Below, in pieces: positions 12,200 to 24,475 of a DNA stretch of 51,324 nucleotides. Within the stretch, counting starts at the first letter, position 1. Every line of letters begins with the position of its first letter. The position numbers were made by a program, and so were the translations under genes. Source of the stretch: Tubiluchus corallicola (Eukaryota; Priapulida; Priapulimorpha; Priapulimorphida; Tubiluchidae); assembly GCA_030141605.1 (NCBI GenBank), contig JAQGDQ010001000.1, positions 20,001-71,324 on the forward strand, given 5' to 3'. Below the pieces are notes generated by a model. It was given only the letters and a program-made list of their open reading frames with translations, ran no database searches and had not been told where the DNA came from.

Positions 12200-13765
12200 G
12201 AAAGTGTCAAGTAATTTATTTGAGTAGAGTTATAGGTCGCAAAATTTTCGTAATTGGCAAAAACTTGGTCAGGCAAGATCACAGCAACAACAACAGACAA
12301 AAACTGCATAATTCTACTGCACATTCATCATTGCATTTCAATTAAAATATTTTTGGGATTAAACTGAAACGGCAAGGCGGGAAGTGATTTCACTAACGAT
12401 GGTAACGGTCGTTTTTCTGCTGGCGTGGTGGCTATGACGATGGTTGTTCATTTTGATGCTGTTGTTATTGCTGCTGCTGTTGTTACCATTGTTGCTGCTG
12501 TTCCTGCTGTTGTTGTAGTTGTTGCTGCTGCTGTCGTCGAGCCTATTGTTATTGTTGTTTTGTTGCTCTTCTAACGTAGCAGTGGCAGCAGCAGCTGCTG
12601 GTGGTGTTGACGGTGGCGATGGTGACAGTAGTGGCGGCGGTGGTTGTGGTGGTGTCAGTAGTGGTGTCAGTGTTCTTCTTGTTGTTGTTGCTGTTGATGA
12701 CGATGATGATATTTTTTTGTTGTAGTTGTTGATGCATGCACTGAAACTGGCATTGCTTCTGCTCTTGTTGTAGTAGTACTAGTAGTTGCTGTTATTGTTG
12801 ATGACGATGACGATGTTGTTGTTTTTGTTGTTGCTAGTACATGCACTGAAAAAGGTGTTGCTGTTCTCGCTGCATGATTTCCACTGCTGCCATTATCACT
12901 GTTGTTAAACAATTTTTGTCGTTCGTGCTATTTCTCTAGCGAAACGAGTCACAACAGGACAGACTACATGTACTGAAGAACACCTGTAATCAAGGCCCAG
13001 TTTAGCACCTGCACGATGATGTCACGCGCCGCACAGGGTGGTGATGAAAATATCTATTAAACCTAATCACGTTATCATCTGCGGGAGCTTAATAATAACA
13101 GTAATAATAAGCACCTCGAGAGGCTGAGATCAAAGACAGCAACACGTGTTAGATCATCGCGCCCAATCACTGCGCATGCGCGCATCAGATTACAGTCTTC
13201 GATTAATCCACAAAGCCTGCAAAAAATTCTCCACGCGCCCGCCACGCCGTGTTGGTGACTTTGAAATTACCCATAATGGAGGGGTTTTCACTAATGCCAC
13301 CCCTAATTGTGGGCATTTTGTGCACAGACAGTCCAGCTGGTGTGTTGAGACCAAACTGAGCTGGTGGAACAGAACGGATCTCGTCGAGAAAATGCAACTA
13401 AGAAGTCTTAAGGACGAGCTCAAGCAGAGATTTGTTATTATAGGATGTTGAGTAAGTCTGTTAATATCTGTGCACCTGTTGGCAAAGTCAAATAGTATTT
13501 ATGAGATAAGCTAGATAGATATAAATCTTTTAGACTAACACGGCTATGATGGTATGGAATCTTGATCGTGACGAAAGTTTGACCCTGGTCTGGAGCAGCA
13601 ACTTGACGCATTTTTTCATTCTATGTTTCTGAAGAAAGGCTAAGAACTAATCAATGCCATTCGTTTCTGTGATGATCGTTTTCTGCAACCCATATTATCT
13701 ATGCTACGCACAGAATGGCAAATATTAACTCTCCCTACAGGCTGATATAACAGCAACAGTACATA
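12200..13765. other. Triplet repeat region and unassigned sequence
   Basis: Beyond the GTT/GCT region, 12900-13765 has an open frame at 13146-13451 without family motif. Confidence 0.45.
12440..12860 (+). repeat. Degenerate (GTT/GCT)n trinucleotide region
   Basis: About 400 bp of impure GTT, GCT, GGT and GAT triplets. It includes a repeated block with ATGCACTGAAA and GATGACGATGA at 12730 and 12840. Confidence 0.88.
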
Positions 13766-14281
13766 AAAAGAAAAACCAAGTTTTCTAGGAAGTTAGGTTT
13801 ATTTCAACGTTCGAGAAAGAATGTTGGAAGGATTTAGTAATTAAAGTGTGATAAGCCCCTCGTGTGAGCATTTCGCGCTTGCATGCTCCCATTTTGAACG
13901 TCCATTCTTCCACCAATGACGTCATTCATCGACTGAAGAAAAGCAGCGCATCAAAAAGCATTTATAATTTATAAGAATTATACATTCTTGCAAAAAATTA
14001 TATAGCTAATTTTGTGATATTTTCGAATTAACATTAATTAAGCTGCACAAGTTTACGGAAACTCATGATGCACTTACGAAAAGTCACGAAGTCCACCAGA
14101 TACGTCATAATTTCCATGTAAATGGCGGCTACTACCGCGCCTGAAAATTTCGATCCAGCGGTAGTATAAATTACCTTAATGCATTATAGACAATTTTTCG
14201 CAAATTTTTTCGTTTTATTTTTCTAATTTTAGATGATAGCTGTAAAATAAACTCAACGCGCTAAGTGACTTGTCTTTTCCT
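13766..14281 (+). mobile_element. TTAA family C element, copy C1
   Basis: Shares GGAAGTTAGGTTTATTTCAA, the CATTCTTCCACCAATGACGT block and AGCTAATTTTGTG with C2. It ends TTTTCCT followed by TTAA (14282-14285). TGACGTCA at 13917-13924. Confidence 0.75.
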
Positions 14282-14439
14282 TTAAACAATAATCACTCCT
14301 TTCCATAACTTTGAAGGAAGTCAATGTTATTTAATGTGATTTGGTGATTTGTATGCCGCATAAAAAGGTGTACCCTTATAGAGAGTTTAACATTATTCTC
14401 ACTAGACACAAATGTATCTACAAAGTGAACATATAAGCC

Positions 14440-14441
<2 letters not shown>

Positions 14442-14505
<64 letters not shown>

Positions 14506-14535
14506 TCTATCTATCTACTATATATATATATATAT
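14442..14535 (+). repeat. (AC)n, (TATC)n and (TA)n microsatellite
   Basis: AC repeat to 14503, then CTATCTATCTAT and a short TA run. Confidence 0.97.
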
Positions 14536-14559
14536 CTAATTCCGCGGTCGGAACAGTGC

Positions 14560-14705
14560 CGCGGAAAGTTTATATTTAAAACAAATATAAGATCCTTTCA
14601 ACGCGAGTAGATGACATACGCACAAAATTGCTATTAAGTAATAGTATTTCTTAAGATGATTTTTCTGAAACCTACTTCAGGCACCCCTTTTCTTGTCCTT
14701 TGAAA
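14560..14705 (+). mobile_element. Family A 3'-end fragment, copy A9
   Basis: Shares GCGAGTAGATGACATACGCA, AAAATTGCTATTAAGTAATA and the TTTTCTTGTCCT end with A2; the end is followed by TTGA in place of TTAA. Confidence 0.6.
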
Positions 14706-15299
14706 TAAAACTTATTAAATTGCTTCTGGAACTGTTTTTGAAGAGGCAAAATATCAGCTACAATCGGTAATATAGTACACAGTATATATATAGTATAGTA
14801 TATAGTTTACAGACTACAGAGTAGATCGTATATATATATATATTAATTCTTTATTTGTCATTAAAATGGCTCACTCATTATAATAAAATTGAGTAATCCT
14901 CAGCGTAATGTTAAAATAACAACACTGTTCATCTACGCAAGTTTTGCACATACAGTGTACTGAATATGGTACCTAAAACAGTATAGCATTATTATACACA
15001 GTTTATGCCAGCTTTTCACTGGGAGTTAAGTATAGGGTTTAAGTCAATATTAAACAGTGTTTTGTGACACATGGGTTCGTTTGAACAAGAACAGTCTCTA
15101 GATCAGACTGGGTTTAAGCAGCACACGTGTTTATCGACACGGTTAAAGATCATCCCACTGTTTGAACGCGTTTCTGCTCGTCAGCCATGTTGAACTTGCA
15201 AAACATCCTCTTCGACAATTTTCTGGTCATGGCCGAAGCATTCTTTCCGAACTCTTCACCGTATCAGTCTCGATATTTACCGTCGTTCAAAGAAAATGA

Positions 15300-15448
15300 C
15301 AAGTTACTAAGCATGTTGGGTTTATCTTACTGTTAGAAACTTAGAAAAACTTGTATTATATCCATTGTAGGCCCTTTCACTAGATATTGTACATGAAACT
15401 ATTGTAAATGTGTAAGGTGAAATAAATGACTTATGACTTATGACTAAA
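15300..15448 (+). mobile_element. LINE-like 3' tail with ATGACTT repeats
   Basis: TGTAAGGTGAAATAAATGAC followed by TTATGACTTATGACTA is the typical short-repeat tail of a non-LTR element; no coding part was recognised. Confidence 0.45.
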
Positions 15449-15469
15449 AAGTAAAAGAGAAATTTGCAA

Positions 15470-15893
15470 CAAAACTATCTACAAACAGTAAAGTTAATTT
15501 GTATTAAAGCCGTATAGAAATATTCAGGCGCGGTGGTAGCCGTCATTCAATTGCAAATTATGACGTAACTGGTGGACTTCGTAACTTTTCGCAAGAACAT
15601 CGTAGCTTTCCGTAAGAGCGTACTGTTCAAACTAATTCAAACTTCTGCGACTTTACTAATGTTCATACAAAAATCTCGTAATTTCTCGTAAAAACTTTCG
15701 ACTGAAATCGACACTGCGCTGCTTTTCTTCTGCCTATGAGTGACGTCATTGGTGGAAGAATGGGCGTTCAAAATGGGAACGCTCAAACAATAAATGATCG
15801 CGACATTAGGGTGATTTTACTAATTACGGGAGGCGCTTATCACGCTTTTATTACCAAATCTTTCAAACATTTTTTGCAAACATTGAAATAAAG
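15470..15893 (-). mobile_element. Family C element, copy C3
   Basis: Reverse complement of C1, including AATGACGTCACTC-type core (TGACGTCA at 15741-15748) and the TACCGCGCC region (here GGCGCGGTGGTAGCC). Confidence 0.7.
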
Positions 15894-17033
15894 CAATCTT
15901 ATGGAAGGTTTGGGCCGCTTGGCCTTTCTTTTAAGATGTAGGATTGTTAATTGTTTAAAGTGTAACATTATCTCCTTTTTCCAGAAAAGTTGGCGTGTAA
16001 TTTTGCATAATAAGCCACCCGCCATTCCTCTACTGCCGCCAGAGCAAAAAAGGGTATTCCTTTTTTTAGAAAATAATTAAGCCATGATCGCTAATCGAGC
16101 ATGGATCTTTCACATGTCGGTTTCACAAGCCTTAAGCATCGTTTTTTGTCATTTGATTAATACAAGAATTGAAATACGATGCTCTAACATAGGCATAGTT
16201 AGACCATTCAAAACTGTAACTTTGTTATTTGCTGATACCTAGCTAAGCTACCTCCCATTCATAACTACACCCACTCCCCCTCCCACCCCCAGCCCGATTC
16301 CCATTTACATTAATCACTTGGAAATTTAAAGTTTCTAGTAATTAGAGAATGATGAAGCTTTTGTTTTCACACTCTGTGCATACAAATGCCGCTCAGTGTC
16401 CTTGTGAGTGACTTACAAACCACAGTGCTAAACACTAAACCACAGTGCTAAACAATGAATCAGACAACGCTGCTCTATATATCCATTCCGTCGACTAAGC
16501 AGATCAAAGAATAAATGCTTACGCGAAGTGTTTGTCTTTTGCTAATGTTGTATTATAAATAATCCCCCTCGGTTCGCACGATAATAAGGCTAGAACAGAA
16601 GACGGCCTTCGAAACTAGAGCCACTCTAAGCTCTGATATAAACAGTTTCTTCTTGTAATTACACGAAGGTGTTAGCTTAAAGCTGGAGATAATCCATGAT
16701 TGAGATGTCATTGTTTAGAAGCGAATGTAAACAATCTACACATCCATGATTAAGATGTCATTGTTTAGAAGCGAGTGTAAACAATCTACACATTGTTGTC
16801 AACTGTTAAATTAATTTTGAGTTTTCAGCACAGGATGTTTAATTAGTACTCGAAGTGCGTCATTTTCCCATGTTTAATAATTTGTAAACAATAAACAAAA
16901 GCGTGCGAAATTAATTCAGGTAGGTTAATATATAGGTTACAGGGTTAATGTAATTCCGTCCTGTGAGAACTGGACGTTATAATATTGCAAACACGTGAAT
17001 CTGAAAAGGAAACGCCAACTTTCGCATCGAAGG
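15894..17033. other. Stretch without recognised gene
   Basis: Only the 50-bp duplication and a short duplicated ACCACAGTGCTAAACA near 16420 were seen. Confidence 0.5.
16693..16795 (+). repeat. 50-bp tandem duplication
   Basis: Two copies of CCATGATTGAGATGTCATTG ... GTAAACAATCTACACA with two or three differences. Confidence 0.9.
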
Positions 17034-17295
17034 TGAGGAGAAATCACTGGAAAACATTCAGCAACTGGAAAATTACACTATCTAAAAGACCAAAACAACA
17101 GAATTTGAAAAAAAAATCCTCTTACTGGGTCTCGAATTCAGGACCCTTGACTCAAGTGGCACTGAGGAGAAATCACTGGAAAACATTCAGCAACTGGAAA
17201 ATTACACTATCTAAAAGACCAAAACAACAGAATTTGAAAAAAAATTCCTCTTACTGGGTCTCGAATTCAGGACCCTTGACTCAAGTAGCACTACA
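17034..17295 (+). repeat. 131-bp tandem duplication
   Basis: Two nearly identical copies from GAGGAGAAATCACTGG to GACTCAAGTGGCACT. The minus strand holds GAATTCGAGACC, which is B-box-like, so the unit may be a tandem SINE. Confidence 0.93.
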
Positions 17296-17905
17296 ACATT
17301 CCAAATTATTGTATCTGCGGAATCGTATCGCTTGAGGCTTTTCTACACAAAACTTCATAGACAGACAGTAACCGAAAACTATAGAATCAATGAGGGACCT
17401 TATGCAACGTACTGAAGTTATTATGAAATTATAAAAAGAAAACAACTTTTGTTAGAACTGTAAATTTTAAAGCGTTAAAAACGTGTTTCCAAGCATCTTA
17501 AATGCAGTCTGCAGTCATCATCAGTGATATATTACACAAACAAACAATCAGTTTTATAGGCAGAGCCTACGGTGCAGAAATCTTTCACTAATTCGTATTT
17601 ACAAGGAAGCCAGAAAGTATAAAGTATTTCTTTCTTCTCAACCCGTATGTCTATTAATTCATTACATTTCCTTGTAAATACACAATACATAAACGAAAAT
17701 GTAAAATTAAAGGTTAAGAACTCCTTTAAAGATTATGTTTTAAGATACCTATTCTAGCTCCTTACAACACTGTACAAGGGAACTACAATGCGTGGTTATT
17801 ATAAAGTTGAATGTCTGTAGATACGTTACTTTACTAACATCGCATTACCTGTTTTACTAACATCTTTATCTTTGTAAACTGTATGTTTTTGTGCGAAATA
17901 AACTC

Positions 17906-18070
<165 letters not shown>

Positions 18071-18230
18071 ATTAGTGAATAATTTCTTTACTGTAGGCTG
18101 CTTATAAAACTGGTTGTTCGCTTGTGTGTATCGGCCATCCAAAATTGTGGGAGACATCAGACTAATAGACTTACCAAGCAGAACAGTAGCGGCAGAGTTT
18201 AGCTCAATTGTCTTTTAAGAGATTGGCAAT

Positions 18231-18420
18231 CTAGCAAGTGTCTTTAATTTTCTGTACATGTTTGTATTGAAGGGTACAATGCTGGTTTTCAACGCACGTT
18301 TTGTGGATCAGTGTAGAATCGAACCTAGGCCTCTCAGCCGTCCGAGACTGCGGGATTGATCCGACCAATGGATTTACCAAGTAGAACCAATGGCGGCGGA
18401 ATTTAGCTCTATTGCACACA
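18231..18420 (-). mobile_element. tRNA-headed SINE, minus copy
   Basis: Minus strand has a head with GGTTGGTAAATCCATTGG-type A region (here GGTAAATCCATTGGTCGG) and B box CTAGGTTCGATTC, followed by the shared tail with CAGCATTGTACCCTTCAA. Pairs with the plus copy at 20199-20420. Confidence 0.65.
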
Positions 18421-18482
18421 AGTCACTTTTAAGAGTAAAAAAATCAACAGTTCATGCTGAATTCACTGCAGAATCTGCTTAA

Positions 18483-18680
18483 AACACAAGAAAACACTCT
18501 TTATAAACAAAACGTGAAAACTGTCTTGAAAATTTGTGCCACTTACACGCTGTCGTATTGCATACAGGGCTTGCGTTAGCAGTAACTGCTCTATAAAACT
18601 CGTAAATTTAAACTCCCGCAATGATCGTTAGGCGGAGCCATTTTAACGTAAGTCCATTTTAACGTTAAAATGAATCTTAT
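18483..18680 (+). mobile_element. Family A partial copy A5
   Basis: Starts after TTAA (18479-18482) with AACACAAGAAAACACTC and runs through TTAGCAGTAACTGCTCTATA to about 18680. Confidence 0.7.
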
Positions 18681-19659
18681 GACAAAGTTTTAACGAAAGT
18701 TGTTTTCTTCTTATAAAGCCGTAAGTGCTTGTATAAATTGACTTTCATGAAATAATTTTTTCCAAGACATTTATTTAAACTCATCCTTGATAAGCTACCA
18801 TAAATTTTGATCCAAAAGAGTCAAATTTTAATATCTGTACCATTAAATGTAACTGTAAGACACCAGCAAAGAACCCAGACGCCCGGGGGATAAAAATCCA
18901 CCGTCCTTATAGGGGTATCAAGTTCGACTTTGCATCTGATAAGACGTTGATTTCGCCTCAGATAACGTGCGTCCCGTTCTGATAACATCGCAGAAATTGT
19001 CACTAATTCACCATAATCGGCTACATTTTCAAAGCAAGCGAAGACCTAATCCTGCTACTGACCAGAGGCTAAATGATTTGCATGGCGACACTGGTGTTAG
19101 GTTATCTGACCATGACAGATTGGAATCGGCTTGGACAACTCGCGCATGAAATCCTTGTTTGGTTGGAGAGATTCGACCGTGCACAGTTGCAACTGTGATT
19201 TTTGGAACACTTAACGGTTAACAGAGAAGAGTTTAGCTTCCCGAAAAATTTGTAATTGTAATTTGTAATTTATTATCACTTCAGCATATATTTTTGCATT
19301 ACAATTTGCATCATTATCTTTAACTATTATGCCCTATAACTAGAAAATGAAATATAGTTACAATAATTGTAGCAGAACTACATTAGTATACTATACCATG
19401 ATATAATTAGGGAAAAAAATCCAAATATAATTACAAAAATTTAACAGAAGTGTACTAACATAGTTACTAAACTACATAGATGCATGGCGGTCAAGAAGCA
19501 AAGCTTGTAAGACCACCATGAAAAGTGAAAAAACGACTTTTTACAAGAGAGAGAATTATAGGAAAACAGGGAGTAGTTAAGATAAAATAATAGACAGAGA
19601 TAGAGAAAAAGAGAAAAGAAATGAATTAGAAAGAAGTTCAGCAGTACGATAATAATTAA

Positions 19660-20123
19660 AGGGCAAGGAAAGGCAGTTTTAAAGTCCGTCTCAAAAAAAT
19701 TTCCATACAAAATTATACTACTTAATGTTACTCTTACTTGTTTGAAAAACGTATGTAATTGGAAAAGACGTCGTAATAATTTAAAATATTCGGCGTCACT
19801 TAGAGAAACGGCACTGTACTGCCATCCCAGTGTGCACCACTGATTCACAAAAAACACATTATTAATCTTATTGATAATATAAAGTAGTTTGAGCATTTGC
19901 TTTAGTGAAGAGTGTGCTACGGATGCTGTGATATTTTTCGAAACTTTACGCAACGTTATCTAAACTTATTTCTAACGACTTACGCTAAAATGGTTGTGTT
20001 TACAATTTTTATAGAGCAGTTTCTGCTAATGCAAGTCCTGTATGCAATAAGACAGCATGTAAGTAACACAAATTTTCAAGATAATTTTTAAGCTTCATTT
20101 ATCAACGAGTGTTTTCTTGTGTT
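19660..20123 (-). mobile_element. TTAA family A element, copy A6
   Basis: 464 bp between TTAA at 19656-19659 and TTAA at 20124-20127, minus orientation. The long minus-strand open frame here (19441-19953) is composed of this repeat and its AT-rich flank and is not a gene. Confidence 0.8.
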
Positions 20124-20198
20124 TTAAGCAGATTCTGCAGTGAATTCAGCATGGAATGTTGATTTTTTACTCTTAAAAGTGACTTGTACGCAACAGAA

Positions 20199-20420
20199 CT
20201 AAATTCCGCCGCCATTGGCCTGGTTGGTAAATCCATTAGTCGGATCAATCCCGCAGTTTCGGACGTCTGAGAGGCCTAGGTTCGATTCTGCACTGAACGA
20301 CAAAACGTGCGTTGAAAACCAGCATTGTACACTTGAATACAAACATGTACAGAAAATTAAAGACACTTGCCAGAATTTCAATCCGGGGTACCTCATGCTG
20401 GTCGTCATGGCGGAACAGGT
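20199..20420 (+). mobile_element. tRNA-headed SINE, plus copy
   Basis: Head GGCCTGGTTGGTAAATCC, B box CTAGGTTCGATTCTGCAC, tail GCGTTGAAAACCAGCATTGT. It forms the outer part of the large inverted repeat. Confidence 0.65.
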
Positions 20421-21778
20421 GCTGAGATAGAAGAGGAATCTTCTGTTAGATTAAAAGTTGGCACTAGGTTGTTTACAATAACCATGAGTTGGTAATGATA
20501 GGAAAGCCTACAGGCAGTGAAGGATCTAATCTTGCCAACACCACCAAAGTCTAAGTGGTTGGCTAAGAGCAGCTCATTAGTAACCCGAATACAATCAAAC
20601 TAATCCTATCCCCTGTTCATTAAAACAATAGCCTAGCAGCAGAGAGTCCCAAACGTGCAGTTAAGCGACTTCTGAAGACACGGTTCTTTTCTTCTTGACT
20701 GGGGTTGAGATTCGAATGTTGGACTTCGAGATGAACGGTAGAAGATTCCAAAATAGTTTGCAAACAGAACAATTGAAGAAAAACACTAAAATTGGTCAAG
20801 ACTGCTTGAGGATCCCAACCGATAAATTTTGCTTACAAATTATATTAATTTCCATGCAAAATATGATAGTAGTATTGTGCTCCTGTGAGCAGTATCCAAG
20901 CGTCCATGCCGCAATAGATTGCTATTTCCTAGTACATAAACAGTTCAATACCCCTATCCCATGCCTGGGCCTGTAAACAGCATCTATCTCTCAAGATTAA
21001 GCAACCGTGTCTCTCATTCAAGTACTTTCCAGACTTAATACTGCTCAACTATGTGCGGAAAAATGTAGGTTTTCGAGCGATGCGAAAATTTTAAACTATA
21101 ATAACTGTTTCGTTCATCAATAAGATTTAAATATTTCGAAATTGGTGATTTCATCCACATATTCAAGGTGCTTACGACATATAGCTTTCATTTAGTTCAC
21201 TAATCATTTACTAGATGGCGACACATGCATCATCATGTGACATCTAATTAATAAGAAAGAGGAAGCTAATAAAAAGCTCTGCCTCTAAACAGGTTTTTAT
21301 GGGATGACTACTCTTAAGTCTGTTGACTCATAATGCAAATGAGTTAATCCCAGTGCTGGCAGAGAGGGCAATCCCCCTAGAACAATACCTGCCGAAATGA
21401 TTTCTCAACAAGTTTGTACCTTTTGCAAGGTTGCCGCACGGTGCTGTAAGCTGGTCCCAAGTGGGGGCGGCCATTATGAAACCCGCTAATGTCTATTACG
21501 CGTGATAGACGGCCGATTACACAATGAACAGACGATGTAGCCGAGTAATGATGGCTCAGAGGCAAGCGTCCTATAATTATCACTTTATTCGGTAGGCTAC
21601 GAATAATTGCATTACGCACAGCGCATTCTTTGCAGGTCATAAACTGAGGTAGCTTTAGGTAAGGTTAAACTAGTTTGGACACAAATTCAGCGTAACATTA
21701 AGGCGAAGTTCGCAATTAAGAATGATTGCTTCATGTTTGCAATTTATCCTTTGAAAGACTATTAAAATTAAAACACAG

Positions 21779-21864
<86 letters not shown>

Positions 21865-21882
21865 CATCATTATTATTATTAT
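21779..21882 (+). repeat. (ATT)n microsatellite
   Basis: Nearly pure ATT repeat with one ATCATC interruption. Confidence 0.97.
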
Positions 21883-22651
21883 GTCTTTTTATTAAACAAT
21901 AAATACATTGTTACCACTGTGTGTCATGGATGACAGCAAGGAACAAAATTCTCGAACAGATTATTGCCTGCCATTCTGCCATCCTGATGGCAGTAGATCT
22001 CAAAAATGGTCATTGGTCAGCCTTTTTGGTTGACTCAAATGGTCGGCCTTTATATTGACTTTCACCAAACTACTCATTTTACAACACAGAGAAAATTTAA
22101 ATACAACATTCAACATTGTGAAGACTCAGAAAAAAGATAAAGCTTTCAAAATAACAATAATATCAATAACATGTAACAAAAACTAGAGAAATTACAGCTA
22201 GATGATAGTTTCTTAGTTTTAATATGTGCCTTTAGCAATAAGATTACGATGAAGTGTTTGTGGTGGGTTAAGTAACATAAAAATTGAAACTCGTTTTTTA
22301 AAATGCCCCTTACTTGTACGTCATTAACAAACATTTGCTAAAAGAATTCAGTACGTATTAACCCAGAAAGAAATTAAAGATAATAAGTTGAAATCAAAGA
22401 TAATAAAGTTAGAGAAAAAGTTGAGAAAAGATAATGTTTATTCACGATTTGTCCTCTTTTTCTTCAAATTTTGATTTATTAATGCGTTCCAAAACAGATG
22501 AAAACTCGACTACGGTATGTGGCTCTTTTTATGGAGATCCAAATATCTGTTTTTGTCAAGATCAAGAGATTCCAGACACATCTTTTAAACCAGAAGCAAT
22601 ATCCGTAATACGCTGTCGTAAAGATGGACGAAAATCGTAATAAAATTAACT

Positions 22652-22855
22652 TTACGCGGTAAAAGAAGAATTAGCGAGAGCAATAAAAGCACCATTCCGT
22701 CGAAGTTTACGATGGACAGTTTTCAAGAGCACATCTGGTGGTAGCCATTCAAAGCTGCAGCGACGCTGAATGACATTAAAAGGAACCAGCAGGGAGCGTC
22801 TCGAGCAGACAGACTTCACTAACAGGTGCAGAGCACGGTGATCTAACTGTTTTGG
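22652..22855 (-). other. Orphan open frame without start, unknown
   Basis: 67 codons before TAA, reading LDHRALHLLVKSVCSRRSLL, then FEWLPPDVLLKTVHRKLRRN. The residue mix is protein-like and an AAAACAG acceptor-like sequence precedes it, but the polypyrimidine tract is poor and I recognise no family. It could be a decayed retrocopy or transposon piece. Confidence 0.25.
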
Positions 22856-23316
22856 CTACCGGACAGGTAAATTAATACCTTTCTGGAGGAGTTAATGACT
22901 ACGCTTCAACCCTTCGTCGTTTCATTCCAACACCAATTCCTCCCACTTCAAATACTTCAAACCTTTTGACGGGCGTACCACCCACAAGCAGTCCAGAAAC
23001 TAGGTTAATTTGGCGTACGTGTAATAGTGATTGGTTGAGCCAATAAGTTGGATAGTTCGATTATTATTGACCTGTCTGACGCAATTAACATAAATTACTT
23101 ACTGTTGTTGCGGTAACAAGCATTGACCTACAGGGTGGCTTATTAATTTGTAATCATTAGTAGCATTTTACTAATTTGTCTGAAGTGATAATCACTTAAA
23201 GGAAAGGGCAAGCCTTTTGGGAAGTTAGGTTTATTTCAATGTTCGCGAAAAGTGTTAAAATTATTTAGTAATAAAAGTGCGATAAGCGCCTCGTTTAATT
23301 AGTGGAATCACTTTAA

Positions 23317-23935
23317 AGTCCTGATCGTTTCGCGTTTGGGCGCTCCCATTTCGATCTCTCATTCTTCCACCAATGACGTCATTCATCTTGAAGAAAAGTA
23401 GCGCTCAGTCCTGATTGTTTCACGTTTGGGCATTCCCATTTTGATCTCTCATTCTTCAACCAATGACGTCATTCGTCTTGAAGAAAAGTGCCACTCAGTA
23501 CTGATTGTTTCACGTTTGGGCGCTCCCATTTTGATCTCTCATTCTTCCACCGATGACGTCATTCGTCTTGAAGAAAAGTTGCGCCCAGTCTTGATTGTTT
23601 CACGTTGGGGCGCTCCCATTTTGATCTCTCATTCTTCCACCAATGTCGTCATTCGTCTTGAAGAAAAGTAGCACTCAGTCCTGATTGTTTCATGTTTGGG
23701 CGCTCCCATTTTGATCTCTCAATCTTCCACCAATGACGTCATTCGGCTTGAAGAAAAGTAGCGCTTAGTCCTGATTGTTTCACGTTTGAGCGCTCCCATT
23801 TTAATCTCTCATTCCTCCACCAATGTCGTCATTCGCCTTGAAGAAAAGTAGCGCTCAGGGTTTCACGTTTCGGCGCTCCCATTTTGATCTCTCATTCATC
23901 CACCAATGACGTCGCTCGTCGACTAAGGAAAAGTA
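23317..23935 (+). repeat. 90-bp tandem array, seven units, each with a CRE or near-CRE
   Basis: The unit runs TCCTGATTGTTTCACGTTTG, GGCGCTCCCATTTTGATCTC, TCATTCTTCCACCAATGACG, TCATTCGTCTTGAAGAAAAG. The CRE position recurs at 23374, 23464, 23554, 23644, 23734 and 23824, exactly 90 bp apart, then at 23907. Four are perfect TGACGTCA; the others have one or more changes. Confidence 0.93.
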
Positions 23936-23944
23936 GCGCAATTT

Positions 23945-24475
23945 GCTTTAAAAGCATAATACGCTTAGTCAAACGTATAAGATGTTGTCTGGAGATTCTA
24001 CATCTAAAGTCTTTAGAGGAGAAACGCGTTGAAAAAGATTTAGCTTTATGCTACCAAATTATTCATAGAGAAGTTGATGTTGACTTTGACAAATTTTTTA
24101 CCCGAGTAGAACAAGGCAAAATCATTCTCTGAAGCTTTTCGTGCATCGAACAGCTAAAGTATCATTTGATCAATTTTTCTCAAATCAAGTTGTACCGATT
24201 TGGAACTCATTGCCTGTATATGTTGATGGTGCACCCCTCGTAACTGCACAAAATATTAAGTTATTCAAAAGCCGCTTATATAAAGTTAACTTGCATAATT
24301 CCTTGTTCACAATAGAGACACATGTAAGCAGTTAATCTCTTTGTGTCTTTACCGCACTCTTGTAAATATTTTATTTGTATGTTTTTGCCAACTTGTTTTA
24401 TAATATATTGTTTTTATTGTAGACTGTATTTTACTGTTGGGTGTGAATATAATAAATAAATAAATACAAATAAAA
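23945..24475 (+). pseudogene. LINE reverse transcriptase C-terminus (non-LTR retrotransposon, broken)
   Basis: Frame 1 (to about 24132) reads CCLEILHLKSLEEKRVEKDL and LCYQIIHREVDVDFDKFFTR; after a stop and frame shift, a second frame (24141-24332) reads SFDQFFSNQVVPIWNSLPVY and IKLFKSRLYKV. The L-x-SLE-RR...L..-Y-I.....D.D.FF and R-FS-R-V--WNSLP...FK-RL patterns are the usual C-terminal end of CR1/RTE-type LINE ORF2. A 3' tail with repeated AAATA at 24450-24475 follows. The fragment is inserted inside family C copy C2. Confidence 0.85.

Larger units (their letters stand above)
18238..20370. repeat. Large inverted repeat made of paired SINE and family A copies
   Basis: Left arm 18238-18660 and right arm 19977-20370 are reverse complements over about 400 bp (for example AAGACACTTGC and GCGTTGAAAACCAGCATTGT on the right match the left arm reversed). 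Each arm holds a tRNA-headed SINE followed by the first part of a family A element. The spacer is about 1.3 kb. Confidence 0.88.
20430..23195. other. Stretch without recognised gene
   Basis: Holds the ATT tract and the orphan frame at 22652-22855; the rest is unassigned intron sequence. Confidence 0.45.

Noticed and set aside
13146-13451. 101-codon plus-strand frame
   Set aside because: An overlapping minus-strand frame of similar length exists; no motif, no splice context.
19441-19953. 170-codon minus-strand open frame with hydrophobic stretch
   Set aside because: Composed of family A copy A6 and its AT-rich flank; other copies of the repeat do not keep the frame.
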